Shown: piece by piece, positions 46,574 through 59,820 of the stretch | Numbering within the stretch: position 1 is the first letter of the stretch | Layout: the number at the start of each line of letters is the position of its first letter | NCBI RefSeq assembly: GCF_036711975.1 | Contig: NC_091976.1 | Span: 21,328,001 to 21,392,000 of the forward strand | Source of the DNA: Onthophagus taurus | Lineage: Eukaryota > Arthropoda > Insecta > Coleoptera > Scarabaeidae | Reading direction: 5' to 3' | DNA length: 64,000 bases | Translations under genes and position numbers: made by a program | Notes under the pieces: generated by a model | Database searches by the model: none | Seen by the model: the letters and a program-made list of their open reading frames with translations, nothing else | What the model was told of the DNA's origin: nothing

Positions 46574-49500
46574 TTATGGAGCTTGAAGATATGTCACCTT
46601 AATCTTTTCAGGACCTGCAAAACAATTTCTAAAACAAGTTTATAAAAAATTGAGCCAACAATTTAACCTTAAACAAGATGATTACCAATTTTATATCAAA
46701 AATAACACAATTTACATAACATAAAGTTTAAACTAAACTCAATTTTAATAATCATTTCTAATATCATTTTTTTTTCTAAACTTTCTACACTTAAAAGATC
46801 ACAGTACTTTACATAGAAAAAAAATTGCTCTTTTCCTTCACATCAATCAACAATATTTAATTAATTTACACAAATTCCATCACAGATGGTTTTAGAAAAT
46901 ATTCCATAAATTTCACAAGAAGCGAGTAGTGTTTGCTGCAACATTAACTAATATAAAACATTAAAGTCATCTACTTATTCCACATTTACGTACATTTTGG
47001 GTTGCTTTAATATAAAAATATTACTAATTTCCAAACTAATTAAGAACTAAAGATCATTTCCTTAAAAACTGCATGGAAGAAACATAGATATAATAAAAAT
47101 ATTGACAACTAAAACTCCCATTTAATTATTTCTCTTTAAAATATCGTGTATGTACAAGTATTGTAGCACTTCCCTTTGCCTTTATGCAAAAATATCAAGA
47201 AGAAATAAATTTGCTTTCTTTTTTCAAATCTTTGGTTTTTTTAATTCAATTAAAAACCCACATTAATTATTTATATTAACGTCACATATCTCCATTTTTA
47301 ATTAAAAAAAAAAATGATCCTCCGTTTTTTTCTTTCTAAAGCGATCTAAGACCGAACCAATAGAAAAAAAACCTTACCGACTACAGCTTTTTAACGCTCG
47401 AACAGCATTTAGTGCAGTCGAAACAACATTGCTATCTCTTACTGTTCCACATCCGACCCCGATCGTTCATCCGCTCCTCTTGCAACCGTTTCACATCTTC
47501 CAACAATTTCCTTTTTTCATCCAACAATCGCGACGTTTCATCTTGAGCCGAAACCAAGCACGATCGCAACACATCCGTTTCTTCTTTCGCTCGTCTCAAA
47601 ACCCGATTCTCTTCCGAAATTCGTTCGAAAGCGGTTAAACGGCGACGAAGTTCTTCAACGTCTTGTTTTAATTGTTGATTTTGTTGTCGTAAAAGCGAAG
47701 ATTCTTGTTCCGAATTTAACGTGGTAATCGATTCCGAGGAATCTCCGGATGGTTTTAAAGGGATTATATTGAAAATCCCATCTTCAGAGCGTGTTATAAA
47801 CATGTGTGTTATGTTTAAATCTATTGGGACAGGACCTGGAGATGTTATATGAACCGGAGGACGATCTTCAATTAAGTGGAGTTGTACGTTATTTAAAGTA
47901 ACCTTTAAAAGAATTAATAAGATTTAATTTGTACATATTTAGATTTACTTACTTGTAAAGGGATTGGAATTGGAATAATCTCATCTTCAATTAAATCTGT
48001 TAATCCCGTAACTGTACTCATAGATAAATCCAAAGTGAGATCGTTTACGTGAACGTCGATGAAGTCTTTGAAGTATTTATTTAGATCCTCCATGTTTCCA
48101 AAATCTAAAGATGTAAATGATTTCGATGTTGGAAGAGTTACGTCGTGATCTAATCGAAGTTTAACTTTGGCGCTTGTACCACTGGTTGTTGGGGGATCAT
48201 TCCAAGCTCTTGTTCTTGAACTAAACTTGCTCTACGCAAATAAAAACGACGTTAACATATATTTAAAAAAATAAAATAATCAATCTAATTTAGATTTAAA
48301 ACGTGCATTAATGTTTTATTTTTACTTCATCAAAATTACACAAGCAAAAAGCTTTTTGATACATTACCTGGGCTTAATACCTTTTAAAAAAAATGTGGCG
48401 CAATTATTTAGTTGGGAATTAAAAATCTAAATTTCTTATTTCATGCGATTCATTCAAACTCAAAAAAGCTTGTGTTTTAATTTTATTTTAACCTAACCTT
48501 ACGTTTCTTTTTTAATTTTATTTCTATGCACAATCATTCAAATCTAATTTTAATAAAAAAATGTCTGTTTCAATACCTTCATCTTGGTCTGTGCCACAAA
48601 AAACATTCAGAGGCATGCAAAAAAAATTATAGATACAAGAAAATATGTTTTACGACGCCCCGAATTAATAGAAACAAAAAATAACTTAAAAAAAATTTTT
48701 TTTTTGGGTTGAACAAAGGGGAATTCTTTTTTGTATCTTTGTTCGACAAATTAACAAAGTAATTGAGGGTTAAAAAAATAAAATCAATAAATATTTATTT
48801 GCTGACATGAAAAACTCACCTGAAATTCATCCCAAGGTATTGAAGTACAATCTTCGCTTGATACATAACCAACTTGAATCTTCATTGAAGAGGAGTAACC
48901 GACAGATTGTTGTAAAAATTCCACCTTTGTTAATTTAAAAGTGGAAACAGAAACCTGGTAAAGAAAATTAGATGTGAGATTGTTTTAAATATGTTAATAA
49001 TTAATTAATAATGATTAAACTTATATTTATGAGTAAAAAAATGATAGATTAGGTATAAGAAATTATATTTGAAGTTAATTTGAATGATAGAGAGTGCTTG
49101 CTAACATTAAAACACTTATAGATATTAACAGGATGAGTTGTTGTTAAAACTGTTACTGAAAAAAACACTTGGCTATGTGCACAAGGAAATCAAATCAAAT
49201 AACTTCATTTCTTTTGAAATAAAACTAGAACTGTCAAAAAACTGTCATTTTTTTGACAATTAAATCTGTCAAAGACGATATTTCGCCGTCTACTTTGATT
49301 GTAATTTGCTGATTCAATATTTTCAGAAAACATTTTCAGAGGGATTTATCCTCTATCAAAGTATGCAAAAAAAAAACATGTATCTCATTTAAAATAACAA
49401 TGTTGGTTGCCATAGCAACGAAACAAAAAACAATGTAAACAAGCAAATGTCGCCAAAAAATGCGCCACAATTAATAAAAAAATTTTTATTTGAAATTAAT

Positions 49501-52500
49501 AATTTTTTCTTTAAAATCACAAATGGCGAAGTTATTGGGTTATATTCCAGACATTTCACACATCCTGTATAAGCGTATCATCATATGTTGAGGGCTATTT
49601 TGGGTGAGAGACAACCGGCATTTACAGTTGTCAGTACTCTTGATAAAATATGTAATGTTTTTTTACATACAGGGGTGATTCTCAACTTATACGCATAAAC
49701 TTGAGGATTTATTCCTCATGACAAATAATGACTAATAGATGAAAAAAAATTGTAGTAAAAGTTTTTTAGTTTCCTAGATATCCGATATAATCAGATCGCC
49801 AGATCATGTGTTTCTTGGAGAATGGATAGTCCGAGATGGTCCAATGGCCTGGCCACCGTGATCTTAAAAACATAGTGTACGCCACGTAAGTTAATACTGA
49901 GCAAATATTGCAAAATCAGGTACATGCTGCTGCACAGACAATCCGCCAACACCCTGGTTTAGGCTGCGCTAGTTGGAGATCGTGGATTCGGGGAACCCAA
50001 TTGATAGAAAATATGGGAAATAACTTCCAACACTTGCTGTGATGTTATTTTAAAATGTTCTATGTATTCTTGATTTATAAGTAAATATCACGGATATCTA
50101 TGAAACAGAAAATCGCCTATTAGTCATTATTCGTCATGAGGAGTAAATCCCCAAGTTTATCCGTATAGATTGAGAATCACCTGTATGTGAGTGACATTTA
50201 TATACTGCTCAAGACTATTATAATGTAATAAAGACGATTCAAATAAGACGATGAATTAAACTAGAAGTTTTGATACATAAAAGGTTTAAAAAAAATGAAA
50301 AGCCGGATACCGGATATTTGGCATCCCCTTCGGCCGGATATCCGGTTATCCGGCATATCTATCCGGCCATTATGCTTATAATTTCTGGTGCATTTCTGAA
50401 GTGATACCCTATATTGCCACACTATTACGATATTTGAACACAATGAAATTAATAAGAAAGCTGATAAGATATGTCAACTTATTTGGATCCAAGATACAAA
50501 ATGAACTTTTTTGATGCTGATTTAACTAACGAAGCAACTTTAAAAAGAGAATACTTTAATTAATGATTGGGATTTTATTTCCACAAAAGTCCTTCAAGAA
50601 ATGAATTTTATAGCGAATTTTGAAAATTATCGATGAAAGTTGCAACATCGAAAATTTTATCAAAACTTCAAATATTGTTTTCTCAAAAACTAAGTTATTT
50701 TGCAAAACGGGTTGGTTCATTGGAAAGAGGACACTCCTATTAACACTTTTTTGAAATTTTTATACTCATATTCCAAGAAATCGATTTTATACGAATTTTT
50801 AAAATTGAATCGGCGAAAATTGCAAAATTCGAAAAAATTGTCGATCGTTTCAAAAATTGATTTCTCAAAAACTAAAAGCGATTTTTCAAAACGGCTAAAT
50901 AGCTTGTTGCATTAAAAAGAGGATACTTTAATTAATAATTGGTGATATTTCCACAAGGATCCTTCAAGAAATGAATTTTATAGCGAATTTTGAAAGTTAT
51001 CGATGAAAATTGCAACATCGAAAATTGTATCAAAACTAACTATCCAGTATCCGGTCGGATTTTAAAAAATGGCCAGATACCAGATAGTTTCCGAATATCC
51101 GTTCCACTACTAGCAGGAAGCTAGTCGCCCTTTTTGAAAAGGGGGATTACAGAGGCTATCGAACGACTCGTTAATTAAAAGTGTTAACGTATCAGTCACA
51201 ACGTGGGACACCTTGTCTAGTAAGGAACAAAGGTATTTCGTCGTAGTCGCTCGAATGCTTGACAGATATAGATTTAATTGTGGTAGCGACTTCTAGCGGT
51301 GTAACAGAAGTCAAGAAAAGTGAGCGATCGTTATTTCCTATGTTATTCAACATAGTTCAACAATATCAGTAGGAGCTGTGACCTCGGAACCATTTCAACA
51401 CAGGTATTAGTCGTTGCGACTGTTATTATGAACGAAGGAATGTTCCTGTCGAGCCAGGTACAAAGCTACTTTCTGTTTATAGTCGGCTTTTAAGCATAAC
51501 TTATTATAATACACTTCTTTTGCAACCTGTGTTTAGGTGATATTTCCAGCGATCTTTATAACTTTTACAGAAGATCTGATTGTTCGCTTGCTTACATAAA
51601 GCATGGAAGGTCCTTAGCTCCTCTGATTGTTTTTTAATATCGCTTGTAATCTATTTTTTGTCGGTCAATTTTACAGCTGATTTCCCCTTAATTGGATTGA
51701 CCCATTACATAAATGAGCATAGAATGAAGAGAAAGATGCCTTGAAATGATCGAAAGAAAGAAATGGATCACATCTGACGCTTGGAAAGCCAATTGAGAAT
51801 AATGCCAAACTGAAGAAAAAATGTTAGAAAGAATCGTTAAGAAATGGGCAAGAAGAGATAACCGAAAATATGTGGAAAACTTAAGTGCGGAAGCCCAACT
51901 GGACGCATTTGGGTGTACAACATCATCAATCGCCCAATTATGAGTAAAAACTGACACTTATTAACTACAGATATGTATCAGAATTCGCAGAAGTATGTTA
52001 AATATGTACTAGAATTATTATATGTAAGTTAAAATTTACCAAAATATTAGTAATAAATAAAATAGTTTATTCATTACAAAATATTTCTGGAATTATTGAT
52101 ATGATTATCAACAATTTTAATAAGTAGTTATGATTTAAAATAAAAAGAAATACTTACAATATCTTTTCTTCGACAACTACTTGTAATTGAATGATCGCTC
52201 GTCGTGGTAACTGTACTTTCTTCCTCAATAACTTCACTGGCAACTTCAACCACTGTTTTAGCATCATTATGAAACTCGTTAACTTTAAACATGGCGTTTA
52301 CTGTGTGCATCGTTAACGGACATCGTTCGTTATCTTGGCCAGAAGCAATAAAAACGAATCTCTCTGAATCACTGGAACCATCGCTACGAACTGACATGGA
52401 ATCACTCATATCATCAGGACTTGGTTTTAAAGCGATATCAATCGATGTCATTAAATTATTAAAACCTTTCTTCATAGAAGAAAAACCTACGAAATCAAAA

Positions 52501-55500
52501 CAATTAATTATTGAGTTTATTATTTTGATTAAATTATTTTTCTTACCAACATTGATATTGTTGGGTACAATATTTGAGATGGAATCTTTTTTGTTACTTC
52601 TGGTAGTATTTGATATGGTTGAATCGGGGAGAGAAGTTGATGCGGTCATTTCTGCAGAAATGCTTCGAGTGAATGTATCGAAATTTGCTGTTTTGGTTAT
52701 GGTTTGTTGTTCCTCAATGGGTTTTGTGTGTAAGCCATAACCGTTTGCTACTGACCATTGGTTCATTGATAAGGAACTTTTTTGCCAAACTGTTGCTGTT
52801 GAACCTAATATAAATAAACGAATATTATTAAAATAATGTATTAAAAAATATATTTACCCATTATTGCATCATCCACAAGACTCGATGAGTCTGGAATAAA
52901 AGATTCAGCATCTCCACCAGAAGATTCTTTACCTGGACTATGAGATGGCATAACAAAAGTCACTTCTAATTGTGGAATTATAGCTCCCACTGCTAATGAT
53001 CCACTACTTTCCACCTAAATAAAAAAAATTAATAAAATTAAAAAAAAAAATGCTTTGTTATAAACATACAGAAACGTGACACCAAAAGTATTCATTTTTT
53101 TCATAAATATTCACAAACATTTTCAACAATTATTTTTTTACTATTTTTTTCTTAAAGTGTTAAACAAAAACCCATTGAGTAGTTACAAATTATGAATGAA
53201 CGTCTGAGAACTGCTGCGCTAATAAAAATACCATGCCCAAAAATTTATAAAGTCAGCAGTTGTTTGTTAACCCAATTTCACAATAAGTAAATTTAAATTA
53301 TATAGGACGCTCAATCAGCGAGTTTAAATTTTTCATTCAAAATAAAATAAACATAAAAAATAAAAATAAACATAAGAAACAACAAATAATCTTAAAGTCT
53401 TGCCTGCATAATTCTATTGGTATCCAAAGATAAATATGTAGCCAATTCTTTAGCTTCTTCAGCAAGTCTCAATAAAAATAAATATTGATAATGATTCAAT
53501 TGGACGCTGACCAAGTTTGAGATGTAGGCTAACGCGTGAATATCAGCATTTTTAGGCCCAGCGTTATCTACTTTAACAGTTGAATTCGGATCCATATTTG
53601 CATGGACCCAAATTGTTACAGGTAACGCATCCAAAAGTGGGATTGGTTTTGTTAAACCCACCGCTCTAGCTCCAGTGAATTCTGCCCAAACCGGATCTAA
53701 AGTTACGCACCAAACATCCTTTGCTTCTAACCAAAGAAATTCTCTTGATAATTGACTTATCTATAAAAAAAATAAATATTATTAATGTAATAAATAAAAA
53801 AATCGTTTGTTTGTAACTTACAAAAGAATTGAATGATGATGTATCAAGTTCTATAGGTAAATTTCTAACGTTATCGTCCGTCGAGATATGATCCAAAAAT
53901 TTTTGTGTAACAATATAAAAATCGTTTGATTTTGATGGAAAATCTGATCCAAAAAATAACGATCCCATATGAAAAGAATCGACGCATTTCGCTAAGTCGG
54001 CACGAGAAGATTGTTCTAAACTGCGAACGTTAGTGATTGTAGCTCTCGTTACTTGAAACGTTAAAGTTTTTGGGCGATCTTTTTGTGAAATGTAATCTCG
54101 TCCACTTTCAAAAATAACCTAAGAAAGATTAATTTATTTAAAAATTCTTTAATATTAGGGCTAGATATGCATTTGCCATCGAAATCTAAGCTACAGTGGC
54201 TCCAAGTCAAACTCGGACAGTAGAGTAATAATACTTTCTTACAAAAAAATATTCAAAGTAAAACAGCTAGGAAAAAAAGTAAATTGATTTTCAGTAATTT
54301 ATTAATTAAAGCAGCCATAAGTAAAAATTACAAACAATTTCAAGTAGAAGCTTTAACAGTTGACAAGGGGAATTCCCTAATTAACTTTTTTGTATTATTC
54401 GGGCGGAAATGTAGCTTTTTTTTTTAAATGTCTAGACAAAGAGGCCAAACAAGAAGGAAGGAAAATCGGTACGAGAAATTGCAAAAATTGTAGACAGAAG
54501 CCATTATATGGTGCACGATATAATAAACAAGGCAAAGAGCGCTTATAACAAAATTGCTGGCTGGCTATTATTGCTGAGAATGAACTAAGGAAAAAGCTAG
54601 TGTGTCAACCATTAGAAACATGCTCTATAATGCTAATTTACATGGTAGAAAGGCGAGAAGAAAACCGTTAATCAGCAAAAAGAATCAAAACATCAGATTA
54701 ATATTTGCGAAAGAGCACGAAAATAAAGATTTTTATTATAAGGATAATTTTGCAGGGAAATAACACACTCCTCATGGATTAATTTTGTTTACTCAAACAT
54801 GTTTAATCGACGTTTCGGGCTATTATAACCCCATCATCAGGATTTTAATATAAATCATTGTTGAAAAAACAGTGGGAGAGCTGATAATTGCCATCTATAA
54901 TTATTTTAATTGTTATTTTCATAAGGATTAGTCCGCAAGTGAGCAGTTGAGAACCACATGATAATAGACTAATTTAATGTGTATCAATATATGTGTAGTA
55001 AGTTTTGCGTTCATTTACATGAAGAGTGCTTTGCGAAGTATCACGATAAATGATTTTAGTATAAATATTTTTTATCTTAAACTTCATACTAAAGTTGCTA
55101 TTTGTTAGTATTATGTTGTGTTAGTATTATTATTTATTTGCGGATAATTTATTACTTAGTTAATAAATGATAACCAACATTTTTGTGTGTTGTTGTTCAT
55201 TTATCTTACCAGTGGTGCATTTTTACACCATTTCATATTTCAAAAACAATTTTTTTTTAAACAACTGTGTACATTTTTATACTTTTCATTCTCTTCATCG
55301 TGGGCCTAAATGGGTTAATTGTAAAATAAAATTCTTATTTAAAAAATTGACCATGTTTTTCAACATAAAAGTTGATTTTTCTAAAAAACTGTCAACTTTA
55401 GAGCTCATGACCTACAGTACCTTTTTTGTGTAGAAAACATTGACGGTTCAAATGGGTTCAAAAATGTTTTCTCGCACAAAACTTAACTTATTATGGGTAG

Positions 55501-58500
55501 AAAATGCTTACAAACGCTGTTTTCTGTATGATAAACGGTTCCGGAGATATTCGCAAAAAACATTTATTAAATTTCAACACCCTGTATCTCGAAAATGGTG
55601 CATTTTAGAGGGTAAGTTGATAGAAACTTTTTTCAAATTTTTGGACAAGCTATCACATCCTGAAGTCCTGCGCATATATTATGAAACACCCTGTATAATT
55701 GCCCTCATGTAATGGAAACGCTACCCCAAAGCCCAGACATAACTCCAATTAAAAATTTATGGAATTATTTAGATACCAAAGTTCGAAAACATTCTAGTAA
55801 ATCTTAGTTGAAGAGCGACTTGTTTAAAGAATAGGAGAAAATTCCACCCATTTTTTGCGAAAAATTGATTTAGTCAATGCCTAAGCGGCTTAAAATGGCT
55901 ATAAAAAACAAACCTTTACTTCCATACTAAATATTAGTTATTAAAAATACAAATACGTTTTGTAAATTTTGTTTACTCTCCTCGTTTGGCTTGTGCCTAG
56001 TGTTTTTATCCTGTTTTCGTTTATTTTTATATTCTTTTATTACAGTGAATAAATTTTTGTTTTTTGTGATGTTTTTTGGATGTGCAATTCATAAATTACT
56101 GACTCAATTTATTTTTTTCCTAGCTGTTTTAGCTTAAATATTTTTTAGTAAGGAAATATTATTACTCTAGTATCCAAGTTTGGCTTGGAGCCACTGTATC
56201 TTTTATAATTTGAAAAATCTCGCACATTTGGCGACAACCGGCCATGATTACATTATGCTTATGGGATTTTTGCCTAGCGTATTTAGCCTTAATGAGTAAT
56301 TAGCCTTAGGTTCACTTTTACCATTCTCCTGATAAACTATCTAACGCAAGATTTCATAACCAGGGGGGCGTAAAGAAAAATTAATTTATCACATAACTTA
56401 AACATTATTATAAGATTCAGTTCGTCAATGCTTTAAACTCCGACGTCGTTAGTCGCTGTTAAACAAGTTGCGACAAGTTACAACTTAACATGAGGCAGAA
56501 CAATTGCATATGTGCACCCCAAGTATCACAAACAATACTTATGGCTGAGATCATTTCCTCCATAAACTTCAAGTAGGTTACAGCGATTTTAATCATTCTC
56601 ATTGACTAAGAATTGGATTTATCTATGAGATAAATTTATCAAGAGATGGTAAAAGTGGTCCTTAATAAACAATATTTATACCCTTGGCAAAATTGCTTCA
56701 ACTTTTACATCAATGTAAGTTAAATTCGAGCCTGACATGGTCGGTTTTCCGGATTGTAACGATTGATGGAGATTCAACGCAAATGAATTAAACCATAAAC
56801 AACTATCAACGTCGAAAATTATTTGAATTGGATTAAATTGTACGTAGAATTTTGGTGGTGGCACTAAAAACAAATAATTTTGTATTAAACAAATAATAAA
56901 TAAGAAAAATTAATAAACTTACATGGAAAAGGAACATCATCTGGATAATAATAATAAATAAATTCCGCATGAATGATGCTGGTCTCTTCCGGTAACGACA
57001 TATGATCACGATCCCCTTAAAACAAAAAGAACAATACCCATCTAAACCATCAAAAAAAAATCCACCACAATCGAAAAGAATCCTAAAGCATCTACATCTA
57101 ACAAAAACAAAATTAACGTAAAGACAATTTTGAGATACCTGCTGGTGCATTTTTCTCTCCCTTTTTACGTTGTGCTAACGTTCAGAAGAAGAAAAACAAC
57201 ATCGTTATAGACGAAACATTTTTTTAAACCCTAACACACTCACTCAAATAAAAATCAAGAAATCTATATACAATTTTTACCTGAAATAAATTCTTTAAGC
57301 GCCTGTTTCTTTCCGGACGTCGTCACTTTGTAAACCGTAAAATTTTCAACTCGAATTATTACACATGTTGTCATGATTTTTTTAAATTGGCTAAGAACAC
57401 CTTGTTTTAAACGATTTTGAGATACATGGCTTCGTTGAGGCGATTGCTCTGGTGAGGTTACATCAGGATTTTGATTATTTCCCTTCAAATAATCAATAAG
57501 ATATAAAAATAAAACTAATATGTATACATATAAATAAATAAATTACTTTTGATCTTGAAAGTGGAACATGTTGCGATTTATTCCTATCCAACAAATCCAG
57601 AAATTTCGTTTTAAACGCATTAAAAGACTGTGATTGCCAATGAGTATGTGGAATTAATTCCTCTTTGTACATTGGCCAATGAGTACGGTCACTTATTGCT
57701 AAATGATATGGGTAATAATCGATTTGAAACATTTGGATGTTAATTTGGAGAGCAGCGCCGTCTTTTAAATTAGGATGGCAAGATCGCCCCGCTAAAATAA
57801 TATTTTTAAAAAATAGTTTTAACCCAAAAAATAAAATAACCTACGTCCTTGATCATCACAAAGATGCAAAATAATTTGTTGCGAAAGAAAATGGTATGAT
57901 GTTTCAACTACATCATAAATCGAGAAGAGTTTAGCAATTGGAGATGTAGTTTCTTGCCGATCAACACGTTCTTGTTGTGCTAATTGGGCTTGATATTCAG
58001 GTAATTCCTTTAAAATAAATTAATATTACATAATAGTATATTAAAAAACTAGTTTCGTAGACAAGCTTTAAGTCTTATGAAACGTGTTTTTTATGCTATT
58101 TTTTGTAATTCGCGTTTTTATCCTTTCTTTTTAACAAAAATAAAATAAATTTTGACAATGTAGGGAAATAGGTATGTAGCAGTTGGTAACACCATAACAC
58201 TTGAAAATAGAAATTTGAATTGACAATTAGACATTATCTTTTTTTTGAAATTAAAGCACTCATTCATTCAAATTGTCACATTGACAACTAGAAAAATTAA
58301 TGACCCAATGTCACCAACTTGAACTGGTTTCATAAAATGTTACTAAAATCTCTTATAGCATTCTATGCTGTAAGGAGTCTCATTACAGCACACGTTTGAG
58401 TACTGTAATAGCTTTCATTATCGTCGCGAATTACAAAAAATTTATTTAAAAATGAAATACAGTAAAACCTCAATATAATGGACACTTTGTTCCCTGTATT

Positions 58501-59614
58501 AATTGAGTTATATTGAGATCTTACCATAATAAAGAAAAAATTACTTCTAATTTTCTTGCTGCTTTAGCTTTTCTTGTCACTTGAGTCGCTTTTTGCACCA
58601 AATCAGCTAAAGAATCCAAGAAATGTAGGGCTGCTTTTAATTGTGAATCAGTTAAGACCCAAAGAAGGTCATCCAGAATAATAGCTAACCTTGATCCCAT
58701 TATAAAAGAGTCTAAAAATAAATTTAAAACATTAAATTGTAAAATTAAGTTTATAATAGTATATAAATATTGTGACTCATCACCTGATAACCTCTTCTTT
58801 ATCGTTATCCTACATTTTGCTTGGTTTGTCAACAATCGTAAAGGAGTGAGGTTTTTATCTTTTGTAGATTTAGCTTCAACTCTCAATGTTTGCCATTCTA
58901 ATTCTTTGAAAATTAAAATTTGTCCCTTTCCTTGTTCTTTTAAGCGCGTCATTCTTAATTCGGCTTTTTCCCATAATGGACTTTTTGACTCAACTTTAAT
59001 TCTTTGAATCTGAAAAAACAACTCAATTAAAATTAGTCATGTTGGTAATTAAAACATTTTATTACTTGAACGTTAGCAGTAAATGCTGGACTATTAAATG
59101 TAACATTAACTGTATTAACTGTAACTGTTATTCCATCAATAACCTTATGAATTATACTGTATTTTCCAGGAACTGCATAAGATGAAAGTCCTGATTGATC
59201 AGAACCCATAGAACGGAGTTCTTCACAAGTTTCTACTGTTACATTAACTTCATCTAAACTCTAAATACAATAAAAAATAGCATAAAGATCATAAAAATAA
59301 AATAAATAAATTACCAAAACAATAGGAACATTCTTAAGTTTAGTCCATTGTATCCTAAAAGACACCTTATTACACCAAGCTCCTGTCAACCTGAGCCAAG
59401 AAGGCAACTCCAAAAGTTCTGTTAGCACACATTCATCTAATTCTAAATTGCTTAATTCCCCTTCACCTTTAAAAGTGCTAAAATTGATCTTATCCGCGGA
59501 TAGATTTTTCGTAAACCTATAAAACACCGGTTGAAATGTACAAAATTGATTCGAATTGGGATTTACAAACCTTGAAAGGTGCTTCAACAGTTGGTTCTTT
59601 ATAATAGAGACCAT
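46574..59614 (-). CDS. BLTP3: Bridge-like lipid transfer protein 3 (UHRF1BP1/SHIP164 family)
   Basis: Twenty exons on the minus strand: 59614-59571, 59516-59315, 59260-59066, 59009-58784, 58711-58545, 58007-57845, 57791-57547, 57482-57281, 57174-57139, 57015-56923, 56863-56682, 54118-53822, 53760-53404, 53014-52858, 52804-52547, 52486-52158, 48954-48820, 48231-47953, 47902-47443, 46614-46574. Phases agree throughout and give about 1355 residues; vertebrate members have about 1450. The chorein-type N-terminus reads IIKNQLLKHLSRFTKNLSAD, GELSNLELDECVLTELLELP. GRSCHPNLKDGA and IDYYPYHLA are also family-like. A coiled coil covers about residues 1250-1336. The family forms rod-like lipid channels at endosome/early-secretory contacts. 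Exon 13 uses a GC donor. If the last intron is not removed, translation stops at 47432 after NSKR. Confidence 0.9.
49670..50183 (+). mobile_element. Mariner-like element, 514 bp, long TIRs, gutted transposase
   Basis: The inverted ends CAGGGGTGATTCTCAACTTA and (inverted) CAGGTGATTCTCAATCTATA extend about 67 bases and are flanked by TA. The inside keeps the C-terminal transposase words VRDGPMAWPP, then LKNIVYAT, QTIRQHPGLGC and NFQHLL. A deletion removes the SPDL..DFFLWG stretch with the last catalytic Asp. Confidence 0.78.
50290..51110. repeat. CCGGATA-rich block with ~185-bp triplication
   Basis: Both edges are rich in CCGGATA/TATCCGG words (CCGGATATCCGGTTATCCGG at 50,333; CAGTATCCGGTCGG at 51,046). 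Between them a unit with AAGAGGATACTTTAATTAAT, CAAGAAATGAATTTTATAGC and TCGATGAAAATTGCAACATC occurs at about 50,550 and 50,920. A diverged copy lies between them at about 50,735. Confidence 0.7.
54194..56196 (+). mobile_element. Tc1-like element with ~110-bp TIRs and a nested insertion
   Basis: The ends read CAGTGGCTCCAAGTCAAACT and (inverted) CAGTGGCTCCAAGCCAAACT; the match runs about 110 bases and both ends are flanked by TA. Transposase pieces flank a roughly 950-base foreign insert: VSTIRNMLYNANLHGRKARR, KPLISKKNQNIRLIFAKEH before it (54,600-54,735) and NLWN/LDTKVRKHSS-like plus SMPKRLKMAIKNK-like words after it (55,735-55,910). The central catalytic region is lost. The insert (about 54,760-55,715) has TCGACGTTTCGGGCTATTAT at its left and two CACCCTGTAT words at its right. 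Confidence 0.85.
56301..56665. mobile_element. MITE related to the 43.4-kb family, with internal insertion
   Basis: The ends TTAGGTTCACTTTTACCATT and GAGATGGTAAAAGTGGTCCTT are inverted copies (last base omitted where >20). The core words GGTTACAGCGATTTTAATCA and TTCTCATTGACTAAG match the 43.4-kb MITEs. About 200 extra bases sit after ATAACCAGGGGGGCG. Confidence 0.72.
58458..58528. mobile_element. 71-bp pogo-like MITE in a BLTP3 intron
   Basis: TACAGTAAAACCTCAATATA at the left is inverted at the right as TATATTGAGATCTTACCATA. The central spacer is about 20 bases. The termini resemble those bounding the 37.4-41.4 kb segment. Confidence 0.78.
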
Positions 59615-59820
59615 CTTCGACGTTTTCTCAAAGGGTTGCTACAAACTACAACTACAAACGATTTTTATATTTTCGCGATTCAGTTACATGACGGAGTATT
59701 TTACGATATTTGATTAGAACGCGTTAAAAAAGATAAATGGATGGTTTTTTTTTGGTCGAGATAAAATTACGACTCGAAACGAACCAAATCACCGAAGATT
59801 TGACATTTTTTGACGTTTAA

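Larger units (their letters stand above)
48955..52157. other. Large BLTP3 intron with several repeats
   Basis: It contains a TIR element at 49,670-50,183 and a CCGGATA-rich block at 50,290-51,110 with a ~185-bp triplication. The stretch 51,110-52,120 is unassigned. No additional BLTP3 exon is needed, since exons 16 and 17 join in phase. Confidence 0.55.

Noticed and set aside
47429..47638. 69-codon plus-strand frame
   Set aside because: It is antisense to the BLTP3 coiled-coil exon.
52291..52740. 149-codon plus-strand frame
   Set aside because: It is antisense to BLTP3 exons 15-16, which are in phase with the rest of the gene and have matching splice sites.
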